A stretch of 64,000 nucleotides of DNA from Bacteroidaceae bacterium (GCA_017524545.1 JAFXVN010000025.1:1-64000), one strand, 5' to 3'. Numbered from the stretch's first letter, positions 33,719 through 42,100 are shown. The notes: generated by a model not told the origin, from the letters alone. Numbers and translations: made by a program.

Positions 33719-35029
33719 TTATTTCTTTTTTGTTCCGGGGATGAGGTTTAGTATCTCCTTGATGGGCATACAGTATTCCTCGGATGCCTCCAGGCAGCGG
33801 GTGGTTTCAAGGATTCGCTCTGCGCACTTCACCATAGCAGGATAAGCACTGCGTAGCATGTGGTTGGCATAGATTACGATGTTAATGCCCCAGCCGGCCA
33901 GTTCCTCCTCGGTGAACTGTGCGTAGGTGGTAGGCACGGCCACAATGGGCGTGTGATTGTCCTTCTCGCGGAAACGCTGGCAGAACTCTTTGATGTCCAT
34001 GCCGTCCTTGTTCTTGGAGTGAATCATAATGCCGTCCGCGCCTGCGGCCACGTATGCAAAGGCACGTTCCAAAGCGTCCTCGACAGGCTTACCGGCAATC
34101 AAGGACTCGATGCGGGCAATAATCATAAAGTCGCGTGTGACCTGTGCTTCCTTGCCGGCCTTGATTTTCGCACAGAAGCCTTCTATTGTGTCCTGCGTCT
34201 GAATGGCATCGGTTCCAAACAGGGAATTCTGCTTTAAGCCCACCTTGTCCTCAATGATAATGGCACTTACGCCCAGACGCTCCAGCGTGCGCACGGTGAA
34301 CACAAAGTGCTCAGTCTTTCCACCTGTGTCACCGTCGTAGATAACAGGTTTGGTGGTAACTTCGAGAGAGTCGTTGAGGTCGTGCAGACGGGTTGTGAGG
34401 TCAACAGCCTCAATGTCGGGCTTTCCCTTGCTGGTGGAGTCTGTAAGTGAACTGGCCCACATGCCGTCGAAGCTACGCACTTCGTTCCCCACCTCTACCT
34501 TGGTGTGCTCAATGATGAGGCCAGTCAAGCCGCAGTGCGATTCCATGATTCGGACAATAGGTTTGGCCGAAATCAGGCGGCGCAGACTCTTCAAGCGTGC
34601 CTGGGGCGTTGTGCCAAGGGACTCTAATTCTTCTGCCAGCCCGCTGGAGGTGATACCTTTGGTGTAGGGGATTTCAATCACCTGGCCACCGATTGCCTCC
34701 ATCACCTTGAACACCTCTTCGCGGATGTACTTGTCCGGACCCTCCTGCCAATCGTCACCGTGGATGATATAGTCGGGCTTGTACTTCACCAGATTGGGGA
34801 CATAGCTCCAGTCGTCTTGCGGCACAACGTCGGCGACCCCGTGAATGGAGCGCACCACTGTCTCGCGCTGCTCGTAAGTCAGATAGGGGATTCTTTTGTG
34901 TGTCGCGATTGCTTTGTCCGTGAAAAGGCCGATGATTACATCTCCGTATTCGGCACCCTTGTTAATGATATTGATGAGGCCAGGGTGCATGATGTCGGCA
35001 ATCATGCCGAGGTAAACTTTCTTTGCCAT
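33719..35029 (-). CDS. aepX: phosphoenolpyruvate mutase with N-terminal cytidylyltransferase-like domain
   Basis: 436 residues. Residues about 140-430 are the PEP mutase (isocitrate lyase superfamily) with the diagnostic EDKVGLKQNSLFG (EDK...NS) and MWASSLTDSTSKGKPD. It forms the C-P bond by rearranging PEP to phosphonopyruvate. Residues 1-130 are a nucleotidyltransferase-like domain (KVYLGMIADIMHPGLINIIN). The usual HxGH reads HPGL, so the second His is missing and this domain may not be catalytic. The start overlaps the upstream stop by 1 nt (TAATG). Confidence 0.93.
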   Translation of the reverse strand: MAKKVYLGMIADIMHPGLINIINKGAEYGDVIIGLFTDKAIATHKRIPYLTYEQRETVVRSIHGVADVVPQDDWSYVPNLVKYKPDYIIHGDDWQEGPDKYIREEVFKVMEAIGGQVIEIPYTKGITSSGLAEELESLGTTPQARLKSLRRLISAKPIVRIMESHCGLTGLIIEHTKVEVGNEVRSFDGMWASSLTDSTSKGKPDIEAVDLTTRLHDLNDSLEVTTKPVIYDGDTGGKTEHFVFTVRTLERLGVSAIIIEDKVGLKQNSLFGTDAIQTQDTIEGFCAKIKAGKEAQVTRDFMIIARIESLIAGKPVEDALERAFAYVAAGADGIMIHSKNKDGMDIKEFCQRFREKDNHTPIVAVPTTYAQFTEEELAGWGINIVIYANHMLRSAYPAMVKCAERILETTRCLEASEEYCMPIKEILNLIPGTKKK

Positions 35030-36084
35030 TATTCGTATTTGCCTTTATGTTTAACTTTTATCAGAGCTATGCCAATGGCACCCCATACAATTTGGCGCAC
35101 ACGGGCAATGATGCTCACGAAGAAACCGATCTCACCAGTCAGCCCCAATGCCGTTGTTGATACGGCATAGCCTAATTCCTGTACGCCCAATTGAAATGGC
35201 AGGAAGCCAACGATGTTGGCACACCAGGATGTGATGGCCTCCACCAGGACACAATGAAGGAAGAGGAGCATGTATCCGCTGAAACCGCCTCCTTCGTCTT
35301 TGCCAAAAAGGATGAGCATAAACATCACCTCAAAACCGAGCATGAGGCGTGCCACATATTCCAAGATAAGCGAACGGTAGAAAGCTTTGCTGTTCTGGCT
35401 TTGCAGGGCTGCTATTTGCTGGTCCACATTCTTGAGCGTTTCGATGTGGCGCTCCAGAAAACGTGCGCTCCAATTCCTGAGTCCGGGAATCTTGCCAATC
35501 CATCCGATAACCTTTACCGTCAGTCCGTTTCGATAGCCTAAGGAGAAGAAGTAGAATCCGGTCAGGCAGAACAGGGCCAGAAGCATGAGGGCAAAGCCGA
35601 CGCCCCAGTTCATGGGTAGATTGTCGCCTGCCAGCACGAGGCCGATGTATAGGAAAATGGACGTGAACCAGAACCAGAAGTGCGAATAGATGTGCATCAT
35701 CGAATAAAGGATTACCGATGAGGTGGCATGGGCATTGGAGGTGTCCTTCGTCAGCTCGATGATGCGGTAGGGTTCGCCTCCGAGTCCTCCCACTGGCGTC
35801 AGGTTGTTGAGGGCATAGCCGCTTATGGTGAGGCGGTAGATGCGCCAGAGGCTGACGTGTTCGCCTGGGTCGAGGTTGTTCTTGATTATTTCGCGCCAAG
35901 CCAAGGCGTTGACGAAGTAGATGAGAATCCATACAGCCAATATGGGAATCATCCAATAGCCTGCCTTGAGAATCATATCCTTCAGGTCGCGGAAGTTCAC
36001 GTCGAAGGTGTAAACCGTGACGACAATCATCACGATTCCCAAGAGGAACAGGAAGTTGTTTACCCTTTGCTTGGTGATTTTCAT
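35029..36084 (-). CDS. flippase-like integral membrane protein (LPG-synthase TM / UPF0104 family)
   Basis: 351 residues with about eight membrane segments, for example LFLLGIVMIVVTVYTF, MIPILAVWILIYFVNALAW and LMLGFEVMFMLILFG. The GGLGGEPYRI motif is typical of this family, whose members flip or bind polar lipids. Overlapping coupling with the CDP-alcohol phosphotransferase (4 nt) and PEP mutase (1 nt) genes suggests it moves a phosphonate-containing lipid or carrier across the inner membrane. Confidence 0.78.
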   Translation of the reverse strand: MKITKQRVNNFLFLLGIVMIVVTVYTFDVNFRDLKDMILKAGYWMIPILAVWILIYFVNALAWREIIKNNLDPGEHVSLWRIYRLTISGYALNNLTPVGGLGGEPYRIIELTKDTSNAHATSSVILYSMMHIYSHFWFWFTSIFLYIGLVLAGDNLPMNWGVGFALMLLALFCLTGFYFFSLGYRNGLTVKVIGWIGKIPGLRNWSARFLERHIETLKNVDQQIAALQSQNSKAFYRSLILEYVARLMLGFEVMFMLILFGKDEGGGFSGYMLLFLHCVLVEAITSWCANIVGFLPFQLGVQELGYAVSTTALGLTGEIGFFVSIIARVRQIVWGAIGIALIKVKHKGKYE

Positions 36085-37100
36085 AGCTCGCGGGTTACTT
36101 TTTCACAGAAAGCTTCGTGTCTCTTTATTGTGTAGAGGGTTCCCAGACCGAGCACTACAGACTCGAAAAGGAAATGACCCAATGGGAAGTCTATCAGGGA
36201 AAAGAAGGCCAGCGAGAGCGCCCTGTACTGGAATCCCGTGAAGTCCAGGTGGATGATGGGCAGGGAGTAGTCGTGAAGTTTCTTCCGCACATCCTCTGGC
36301 ATGTTGCTTATGCTGCCGTATTTCTCCTTCAACTTCGCGAGAAGCTTTTGGAGCTTGGGCGTAGTGCGCTCTTGCTTCTTTGTGTAGCCGACGTAGGTTT
36401 TCATAAACAGACGCTCCCACCACTTGGCATCTTTTGGGAGCTGGTCGTAGGCCTGTTGCTGTGCGACAGAGTTGTCGAGTTCTGTCCCGTTTGCCTCTTT
36501 TGAGAAGAGCAGGTGGACTTGCACATAGTAGTCGCCGACGCGCTGCTGCCCTCCGCATCCTGCGAATCCGGAGTAGAAGGTCAGTACAAGCACCGCAAGC
36601 CCATAGATGAGAGCGTTCTGTGCGGTATCGTCTATGCCGAACCAGCCAAATTCCATACTGTGGTGCTGATAGATGCGCCAGGCCAAGCCGAGGTAAATAG
36701 GTATCATCCAGACGAAGCCCGCTGCGCCGTCCAGGATGCGCCCTACACGCGACCTCTTTCCAGAGAGGCGTGCCAGTTGTCCGTCGGTGTTGTCAAGCAA
36801 GTCTGCCCAGAAGAGCATTCCAATCGCAATGATATTGAAGGCCACGCCCATCATCTTGTCTGCCTGCTCCCCATATCCGTAGTACCAGCTTCCGCTCATA
36901 AAGAACCAAGTGCTGCCGGCACCTAAAATCATGGACAGGATGGTGATGGTGTTGGGGTGAATGTCCAGCTTGTTGGCGAACCATGCCAGGTAGAAACCGG
37001 TGCGGCGCATGACATTCAGCTCAAACCAAGAACTGATTTCGGTGGATTTCATCGAAGCCAGAAACGATTCACTCAGAGATTTCTTTGATGTCATTTTCAA
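36081..37100 (-). CDS. CDP-alcohol phosphotransferase family membrane protein
   Basis: 339 residues with several membrane segments. The family motif D-x2-DG-x2-AR-x8-G-x3-D-x3-D is seen as DNTDGQLARLSGKRSRVG, then RILDGAAG. The last Asp, considered the catalytic base, is Gly in this reading. Such enzymes move a phospho-headgroup from a CDP- or CMP-activated donor to an alcohol, or the reverse. Next to CMP-AEP synthesis, a transfer of aminoethylphosphonate to a diglyceride or ceramide is an attractive guess. A hydrophilic insert of about 100 residues (LLFSKEANGTELD...YGSISNMPEDVRKK) splits the membrane part. Confidence 0.75.
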   Translation of the reverse strand: MKMTSKKSLSESFLASMKSTEISSWFELNVMRRTGFYLAWFANKLDIHPNTITILSMILGAGSTWFFMSGSWYYGYGEQADKMMGVAFNIIAIGMLFWADLLDNTDGQLARLSGKRSRVGRILDGAAGFVWMIPIYLGLAWRIYQHHSMEFGWFGIDDTAQNALIYGLAVLVLTFYSGFAGCGGQQRVGDYYVQVHLLFSKEANGTELDNSVAQQQAYDQLPKDAKWWERLFMKTYVGYTKKQERTTPKLQKLLAKLKEKYGSISNMPEDVRKKLHDYSLPIIHLDFTGFQYRALSLAFFSLIDFPLGHFLFESVVLGLGTLYTIKRHEAFCEKVTREL

Positions 37101-37110
37101 TTATTAAATT

Positions 37111-37962
37111 TCAGTTCCCAAAGCTGTAGTCAGAACAAGGCGCGAAGGAATGGCGCTCTGCCTCTGGAGGAGGTGTCATGTAGTTTGGTCCGTAGTCCCA
37201 TGCCAATAAACCGGCATAGTCCTTCGGGCCGAAGAACATGTGTCCTTCAAACTCATATTCGGCCAAGTCCGTAAGCCATTCCTTAGGCCAGCCATATCGT
37301 TCCTCCGGCCGATTCTCTTTCACTTTCAACCCCTCGGGTCTCCAGTACATCGCGTATGCACGGTTGGGTGTCGAGTTGTTGTGGCGATGCTGGAAGAGCT
37401 TGCTCACGCCGTGCACGAAGCGAGGAGGAATGAACGAGAGGAGTTTATACCATGCCCGCCACAGTGGGGAGGATTCCGTAGTCCATCCCACCTGGGCGTA
37501 GGTCAACTTGCGCAGGACGAAGCAGAGCCCATAGAACAGCTTTTGCCCAAAGAGAGACTTGGGGATGTCGTCCATCGGGAAGATGTCCATCATAAAGCCT
37601 GTGCGATGCTTGAGGTGTTCCTGTCCCACCCTGATATACCTTGTACCGGCACGCCGAATCTTGGCATATCCCCAGGGATAGGAAGCTTCTGTGTCATTGT
37701 CCTGAAAGAAACAGATGGAAGGGTCAAGCTGATCTGCAACACGGGTGAACTTTTCGTACTCTTCGCGGGTCATCATCACGTCTATGTCATCATCCCAAGG
37801 TATGAACCCTTTGTGACGGATGGCCCCCAACAGCGTGCCGTCTGCGATGCAGTAGCGGATGCCGTTTGCACGGCACACCCTATCCGTCTCTATAAGGCAG
37901 TCCAGCAGCATCAGTTGCAGCTTGCGAAGTTCGTCGCCCTTTATGTATTTGATGTTTTGCAT
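37111..37962 (-). CDS. LicD-family phosphotransferase
   Basis: 283 residues. The LicD signature is clear: YCIADGTLLGAIRHKGFIPW, then DDDIDVMMTREEYE (DDDID metal site). LicD proteins transfer phosphocholine or similar groups from a CDP donor to a glycan; here the donor may be CMP-aminoethylphosphonate. It is the first gene of the operon, with a -7 box 23 nt upstream, and no other glycan gene is close. Confidence 0.87.
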   Translation of the reverse strand: MQNIKYIKGDELRKLQLMLLDCLIETDRVCRANGIRYCIADGTLLGAIRHKGFIPWDDDIDVMMTREEYEKFTRVADQLDPSICFFQDNDTEASYPWGYAKIRRAGTRYIRVGQEHLKHRTGFMMDIFPMDDIPKSLFGQKLFYGLCFVLRKLTYAQVGWTTESSPLWRAWYKLLSFIPPRFVHGVSKLFQHRHNNSTPNRAYAMYWRPEGLKVKENRPEERYGWPKEWLTDLAEYEFEGHMFFGPKDYAGLLAWDYGPNYMTPPPEAERHSFAPCSDYSFGN

Positions 37963-37984
37963 GATAGTCGTACTTTACAAAATG

Positions 37985-37992
37985 CAAAAGTA
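37985..37992 (-). promoter_or_regulatory. -7 box (TACTTTTG) of the phosphonate operon
   Basis: Consensus box on the minus strand 23 nt before the LicD start. It is the only clear promoter found for the nine-gene cluster. Confidence 0.66.
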
Positions 37993-38076
37993 CTGATTTT
38001 AGCAGACATATCCAAGATATAAGGGGAAAAAGTAGGGAAAGATGTCGAAATTCTTTGTTCGTGTTGAATAATTCGC

Positions 38077-38084
38077 TAACTTTG
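38077..38084 (+). promoter_or_regulatory. -7 box (TAACTTTG) before an eroded secreted-protein gene
   Basis: Consensus box 45 nt before the signal-peptide start at 38129, divergent from the phosphonate operon promoter. The promoter survives although the gene is degraded. Confidence 0.6.
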
Positions 38085-38128
38085 CAAGCGAATAGGTGTG
38101 AAATGTCATTAACAAAAATACAAAGTCT

Positions 38129-38322
38129 ATGAAACCAAAAGTTCTTCTCCTTTTGTGCCTATGCCTCCTCGCACGAATGTCTCTGTCTATAGTGTCAATG
38201 GAATGCTGCAAGGCTCAGCCATTGCAGACGAAGGTATCGCAATCTTGAACACCTCTCTACAGCCTGGCTCTGTTGCCATCGTGAGGATTGGCGAGAAGGC
38301 GGTCAAGGTGCTATTGAAATGA
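38129..38322 (+). pseudogene. eroded secreted protein: signal peptide plus C-terminal tail only
   Basis: From the ATG at 38129 one frame encodes a signal peptide (MKPKVLLLLCLCLLA) but stops at about 38249. From about 38161 another frame encodes NVSVYSVNGMLQGSAIADEG...GEKAVKVLLK to the TGA at 38322, a typical C-terminal sorting-type tail. The body between the two is missing and the frames do not match, which is what an internal deletion with a frameshift would leave. The short frame 38161-38322 (53 codons) could still be translated, but no function is expected. Confidence 0.6.
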
Positions 38323-38357
38323 AGATCTGTGTGAGCCGAGGCCTGCATTACACGGCT

Positions 38358-38440
38358 TTACATTTATGATGTAAAATTATTACACGCAGGATGTAAAAAG
38401 ATTACACATTAGGTGTAAAAAGATTACACCGGTAATGTAA
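38358..38440. repeat. array of four palindromes TTACA-N7-TGTAA with 5-nt spacers
   Basis: Units at 38358-38374, 38380-38396, 38402-38418 and 38424-38440, each 17 nt with a different 7-nt centre (TTTATGA, CGCAGGA, CATTAGG, CCGGTAA). Spacers are AATTA, AAAGA, AAAGA. The period is exactly 22 nt. The geometry is the same as the GTTTC/GAAAC arrays at 9479 and 56591, with different arms. Confidence 0.88.
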
Positions 38441-38510
38441 GGGTCGTAATGCTGTAGTCCTGGCGAGCACAGAGCCTGTGATAACGGTCTCAGAGCCGTG
38501 CTGTGCCCTC

Positions 38511-39563
38511 TTAAATCTTTCCCAAAATCCTGTCCATGACCCAGTTGACGCTGGTGGCGCTGATGTTGTCGGCGGTGCAGGTGCCTGCCTGCTGGAGGTG
38601 CTCCACGACGCTCTGGATGAGGGGCAGCTGGACGTGCTTGGGATTCTCGATGCGGAACTCCTGCTGTCCCTGCTCGGTGCGCAGGACGATGGGCTCGTAG
38701 GTGAAGACGGAGAAGCAGAGCTGTCCGCGCTCCCCGATGAGTTCGATGCGGTCAGTGCGGGCGCTCTCGTGGCTGACGAAGCACCAGGAGCCGCTGCCGG
38801 GCAGTCCGTCGGCAAACTGGAAGGCAGCGCTGACGGTGTCCTCCGTCTCATAGAGTCCGCCCCGGTTGCTGCTGAAACCTTTCGCCCTGACGATGGGGCC
38901 GAAGATTTCCTGAAGCAAGTCTATCTGGTGGGGGGCTAGGTCGTAGAAGTAGCCGCCGCCCGCGATGTCGCGCTGCACGCGCCAGGGCAGGGCGGTGCTG
39001 TTGTAGTCGAGTAGGCGCGGCGGACAGGCGAAGCGTATCTGCACGGACGTGACCTTGCCGATGGCTCCGTCCCCCACCAGTTCCTTTACCTTCTGGAAGT
39101 AGGGCAGGCTACGCCTGTAGTAGGCCACGAAGCAGGGGACGTGTGTCTGCTCGCTGACGCGGTTGATGCGCTGGCAGTCGATGTAGCTGCTTGCCAGGGG
39201 TTTCTCCACATAGACGGGCTTGCCGGCCTTCATTGCCATGATGGCATAGGTGGCATGTGAGGAGGGTGGGGTGGCGATATATATGGCGTTGACATCGGGG
39301 TCGCTCACAAGCTGCTGGGCATCGGTGTACCAGCGCGGTATCTGATGCCGCTCGGCGTACGAGCGTGCTTTCTCTTTGCTTCGGCTCATCACGGCCTGTA
39401 TGCGCGAGCCAGGCACGAGGTTGAATGCCGGACCGCTCTTCTTTTCTGTGACTTCACCGCATCCGATGAAGCCCCAACGGATTTCCTTGTAGTAAGACTG
39501 CCCCCTCTCCGCCCCCCCTTTGGGGGAGTACTCGGGAGCGTGGTTTTCTTGTTGGCTATTCAT
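38511..39563 (-). CDS. Gfo/Idh/MocA-family oxidoreductase
   Basis: 350 residues. Rossmann N-terminus IRWGFIGCGEVTEKKSGPAF, and the EKP signature is VYVEKPLASSY (Lys in active site). It acts on a sugar or polyol with NAD(P). The first about 21 residues (MNSQQENHAPEYSPKGGAER) and the start codon lie within a palindromic element (39500-39612); the family normally starts close to IRWGF. It follows the porin gene on the same strand. Confidence 0.85.
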   Translation of the reverse strand: MNSQQENHAPEYSPKGGAERGQSYYKEIRWGFIGCGEVTEKKSGPAFNLVPGSRIQAVMSRSKEKARSYAERHQIPRWYTDAQQLVSDPDVNAIYIATPPSSHATYAIMAMKAGKPVYVEKPLASSYIDCQRINRVSEQTHVPCFVAYYRRSLPYFQKVKELVGDGAIGKVTSVQIRFACPPRLLDYNSTALPWRVQRDIAGGGYFYDLAPHQIDLLQEIFGPIVRAKGFSSNRGGLYETEDTVSAAFQFADGLPGSGSWCFVSHESARTDRIELIGERGQLCFSVFTYEPIVLRTEQGQQEFRIENPKHVQLPLIQSVVEHLQQAGTCTADNISATSVNWVMDRILGKI

Positions 39564-39612
39564 GTCATATAGTTTTGAGGCACTCCCCTAAAGGGGGAGC
39601 GGGGAGGGGGCT
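39500..39612. repeat. palindromic element (type A) carrying a start codon
   Basis: Arms GCCCCCTCTCCGCCCCCCCT and the matching AAGGGGGAGCGGGGAGGGGG with GGGGGAGT / ACTCCCC inside, spanning 113 nt. The ATG of the oxidoreductase (39563) lies between the arms, and the right end abuts the porin stop. Confidence 0.8.
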
Positions 39613-41844
39613 TCAATTGAAGAAGTTCCAGCTGAGGCCGAGGTGCAGGACAAAAGAGTTGATGGGATAGTGTGGCACGAGGAAGGAATGGCCCTCGCCA
39701 GCATTGACGTGGCGTGCCGACACATAGAAGCGGCAGTGCTTCAGGTGCAGGTTGGCGTATGCGCCGACGATGGGATATTTGCCTATCTTCGTCCGTTCAA
39801 AGTTCGGGTCCTGCACGGCAAACTGCTGGATGGCGGGGCTGTAGTCGGGAGCGTAGTATGAGGTGAAGAAGCGCATGTCGCCGCCAATCTGTATGCGCAG
39901 GACTTTGCGGATGCCAATGCGGAAGAGCAGGTAGAGGTTGGTGTAGATGTCGATCTTGGGCAGCGGAAGGGCATCCTGATTGCTGCTTACCTGATAGCTT
40001 ACCTGATTGTCCCAATGGAGTACGCCCCAATTGAGGTCTTGTCCGAGTGTGGCTCCGAAGACCTGTACGCTGCTGGTCTGCATGACGGCGACATCGTGGC
40101 TGAGGTCTGTGGGCAGCTCTGTCCTGGCCCTCTTGTGCAGGGTGTTCTGCATACCGAAGTAGGTGTAGTTCGATATGTTCTCGAAACCAATCCGAAGCCT
40201 TGTGCCCAGCTTCTTCAGGCGCAGTGTGCCATCGAGCTTCAAGTGCACTTCGCGGTCCAGGTCGTCGTTGTCCCACCATGTGGTTTGCGAGTGGTAGTGG
40301 CGGTAGAAGAAGGAGGGTTTGTTGTGTGTGAATCCAACGTGGAGGTCGGTAAGGAGTGTGTCGAGACGGCCGAGGCGGAGCTGCAGGTCGGTCTTGCCAT
40401 CGATGTTGAGGTCGCCCACATGCTTGCCGACGAGCCACACTTCGCCAGAGGCGTTGAAGTGGAAGCGGGTGCCCTGTGTGCGGGCCAGTTCGCCGCCCAC
40501 AGAGACATCGTTTTCTGTGTAGGGTGTCATGCCGCCCTGTCCGTCCATCAGCTTATAGGAGCGCAGTTTGTGTGTACCGAAGAGCGTGATGCCCATCTGC
40601 GCCCATTTGTTGAAACCCTCGCGGAGGGCGATGCCGAAGGTGTTGCGCACGGAGAGAGCCTTTGTCTCGTCACGCATGTGGTCGCCGTCTCCGTAGAAGG
40701 TGTTTGTGTAGTAGTCCTTGCGGGTGTCGTGTGCCAGATATTCGTGCTTGAGGTTGCTCAGGTCGAAGGTGTGTATGATGCTTGTGACGGGGATGAACTC
40801 TTTGGGGACTGGCTGTTCGTCGCGCCATGCCTGCGTGAGCGAATCGACCATCAGCTTGCGTGCCACGGAGTCCTCGCGGAGCACTGTCTGTAGGCTGTCG
40901 GGCAGGTCGGAGAGGAGTTCGGATGCAGACGGGGGAACGGGCTTCAGGGAGTCCGGCACTTCAAGGATGCGGGAGAAGCCGATGTTGTAGCGGTGCGCCA
41001 GATAGAAGTGCTGCTCGTGGTTGCGGTTCCAGGTCTCGTCGAGCATTGTGGGTACAATGTCCGATTTCGTCTGTCCCACACTCAGAGGGTCTTCGATGTA
41101 GCGGTCGTCCTCTATGCCGCCGTTCTCGCCCATCTTCATGTGGTTGATGCCGGCGTAGGCATGTACGCTGTAGCGTTCGCCCCGATAGTAGCCATAGAAG
41201 GAGGTGCCGAACATGCTGTTGGGCTGTGCCGAGTAATAGCCGATGCCGTAGAGGTAGTCAATCTTGAAGCCCAGCCCGGCCAGCTTGTTGATGTTGGTGG
41301 CGAAGTAGCCGCGCACGCGGTCCTCGCCCTTCTGACTGCTGCCGCAAGTGTGGTAGGCGAGGTTGGTGATGGGGCTTTTGGTGTTGGTGAAGCGGAAGTC
41401 CTTCAGCGAGCCTCGGAAGAAGCTGAAGGGCTGCAGGAAGAGGAACTCGTCGGAAGTTTCGCGGTTGAAGTAGATGCGGCTCAGGCGCGGCGAACCGATG
41501 TTGCCGAGGTAGTTGTATTCGCCCGTGTAGCCGTCGGTGGCATTCCATTTGTAGAAATCATGCACAACGGTATCGTTGTTCTCTGCATCGACGACGGTGC
41601 CGAGACGCGGCTCCAGTACCCATTGGAACTGTCCGATGGGTATTTTCTTTTCGCCCCTGAGCTTTGTGGTGTCGCGTCCCCATGTCGTGCGATTGCCGGC
41701 TCCGTCCTGATAGGTGCCTTGCTCTGGTGTCAGAGGGTTCCCGTTCTCGTCGAAACCAGTCGTGTTGCTCCCGTCGTAAATTTGGGCAAAGGCAGGGAGC
41801 AAGGCACCAAGCAATAGCAGGAGTATGTAGAGCCGTCGGTTCAT
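39613..41844 (-). CDS. putative outer membrane porin (Porin_10 type)
   Basis: 743 residues from MNRRLYILLLLLGALLPAFA (signal peptide; start 41844, not the longer frame). The body is rich in alternating aromatic strands (FNRETSDEFLFLQPFSFF, YHTCGSSQKGEDRVRGYF, DYLYGIGYYSAQP) and ends in LHLGLSWNFF, a typical barrel terminus. Bacteroidetes putative porins of this kind have N-terminal DSTIIR-like or glycine-rich segments before the barrel. Substrate unknown. It starts 4 nt after a small membrane protein gene. Confidence 0.75.
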   Translation of the reverse strand: MNRRLYILLLLLGALLPAFAQIYDGSNTTGFDENGNPLTPEQGTYQDGAGNRTTWGRDTTKLRGEKKIPIGQFQWVLEPRLGTVVDAENNDTVVHDFYKWNATDGYTGEYNYLGNIGSPRLSRIYFNRETSDEFLFLQPFSFFRGSLKDFRFTNTKSPITNLAYHTCGSSQKGEDRVRGYFATNINKLAGLGFKIDYLYGIGYYSAQPNSMFGTSFYGYYRGERYSVHAYAGINHMKMGENGGIEDDRYIEDPLSVGQTKSDIVPTMLDETWNRNHEQHFYLAHRYNIGFSRILEVPDSLKPVPPSASELLSDLPDSLQTVLREDSVARKLMVDSLTQAWRDEQPVPKEFIPVTSIIHTFDLSNLKHEYLAHDTRKDYYTNTFYGDGDHMRDETKALSVRNTFGIALREGFNKWAQMGITLFGTHKLRSYKLMDGQGGMTPYTENDVSVGGELARTQGTRFHFNASGEVWLVGKHVGDLNIDGKTDLQLRLGRLDTLLTDLHVGFTHNKPSFFYRHYHSQTTWWDNDDLDREVHLKLDGTLRLKKLGTRLRIGFENISNYTYFGMQNTLHKRARTELPTDLSHDVAVMQTSSVQVFGATLGQDLNWGVLHWDNQVSYQVSSNQDALPLPKIDIYTNLYLLFRIGIRKVLRIQIGGDMRFFTSYYAPDYSPAIQQFAVQDPNFERTKIGKYPIVGAYANLHLKHCRFYVSARHVNAGEGHSFLVPHYPINSFVLHLGLSWNFFN

Positions 41845-41848
41845 TGCA

Positions 41849-42100
41849 TTAGATGAGTCGCAAGATGAATTCCACCACTTTGAACAACATGCCTGCTGCA
41901 ATAACGAGCAGTGCCGGCACATGATTGACTGTCGTCTGGCCTTGCTTTTCCCCGCCGAAGAAATACATGACAAGCCCGATGGCAGCCAGAACGAGGAACA
42001 GCGTGTTGAGCACCATCCGGGCTTTGCCTTTGTCGAGGTGGCGCTCCCGCTTCCTGCGGATGCGCTCCACCTGCTCTTCGAGGGAAAGGTCTTCTTTCAT
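41849..42100 (-). CDS. small two-helix membrane protein
   Basis: 83 residues. A charged N-terminus (LEEQVERIRRKRERHLDKGK) then two membrane helices (MVLNTLFLVLAAIGLVMYFF and VPALLVIAAGMLFKVVEFIL). Not recognised as a named family; position between the GH2 gene and the porin suggests co-transcription. Confidence 0.65.
   Translation of the reverse strand: MKEDLSLEEQVERIRRKRERHLDKGKARMVLNTLFLVLAAIGLVMYFFGGEKQGQTTVNHVPALLVIAAGMLFKVVEFILRLI

Noticed and set aside
38358..38440. Possible CRISPR array from the regular 22-nt period
   Set aside because: Unit and spacer lengths do not fit CRISPR and no cas gene is in the window.
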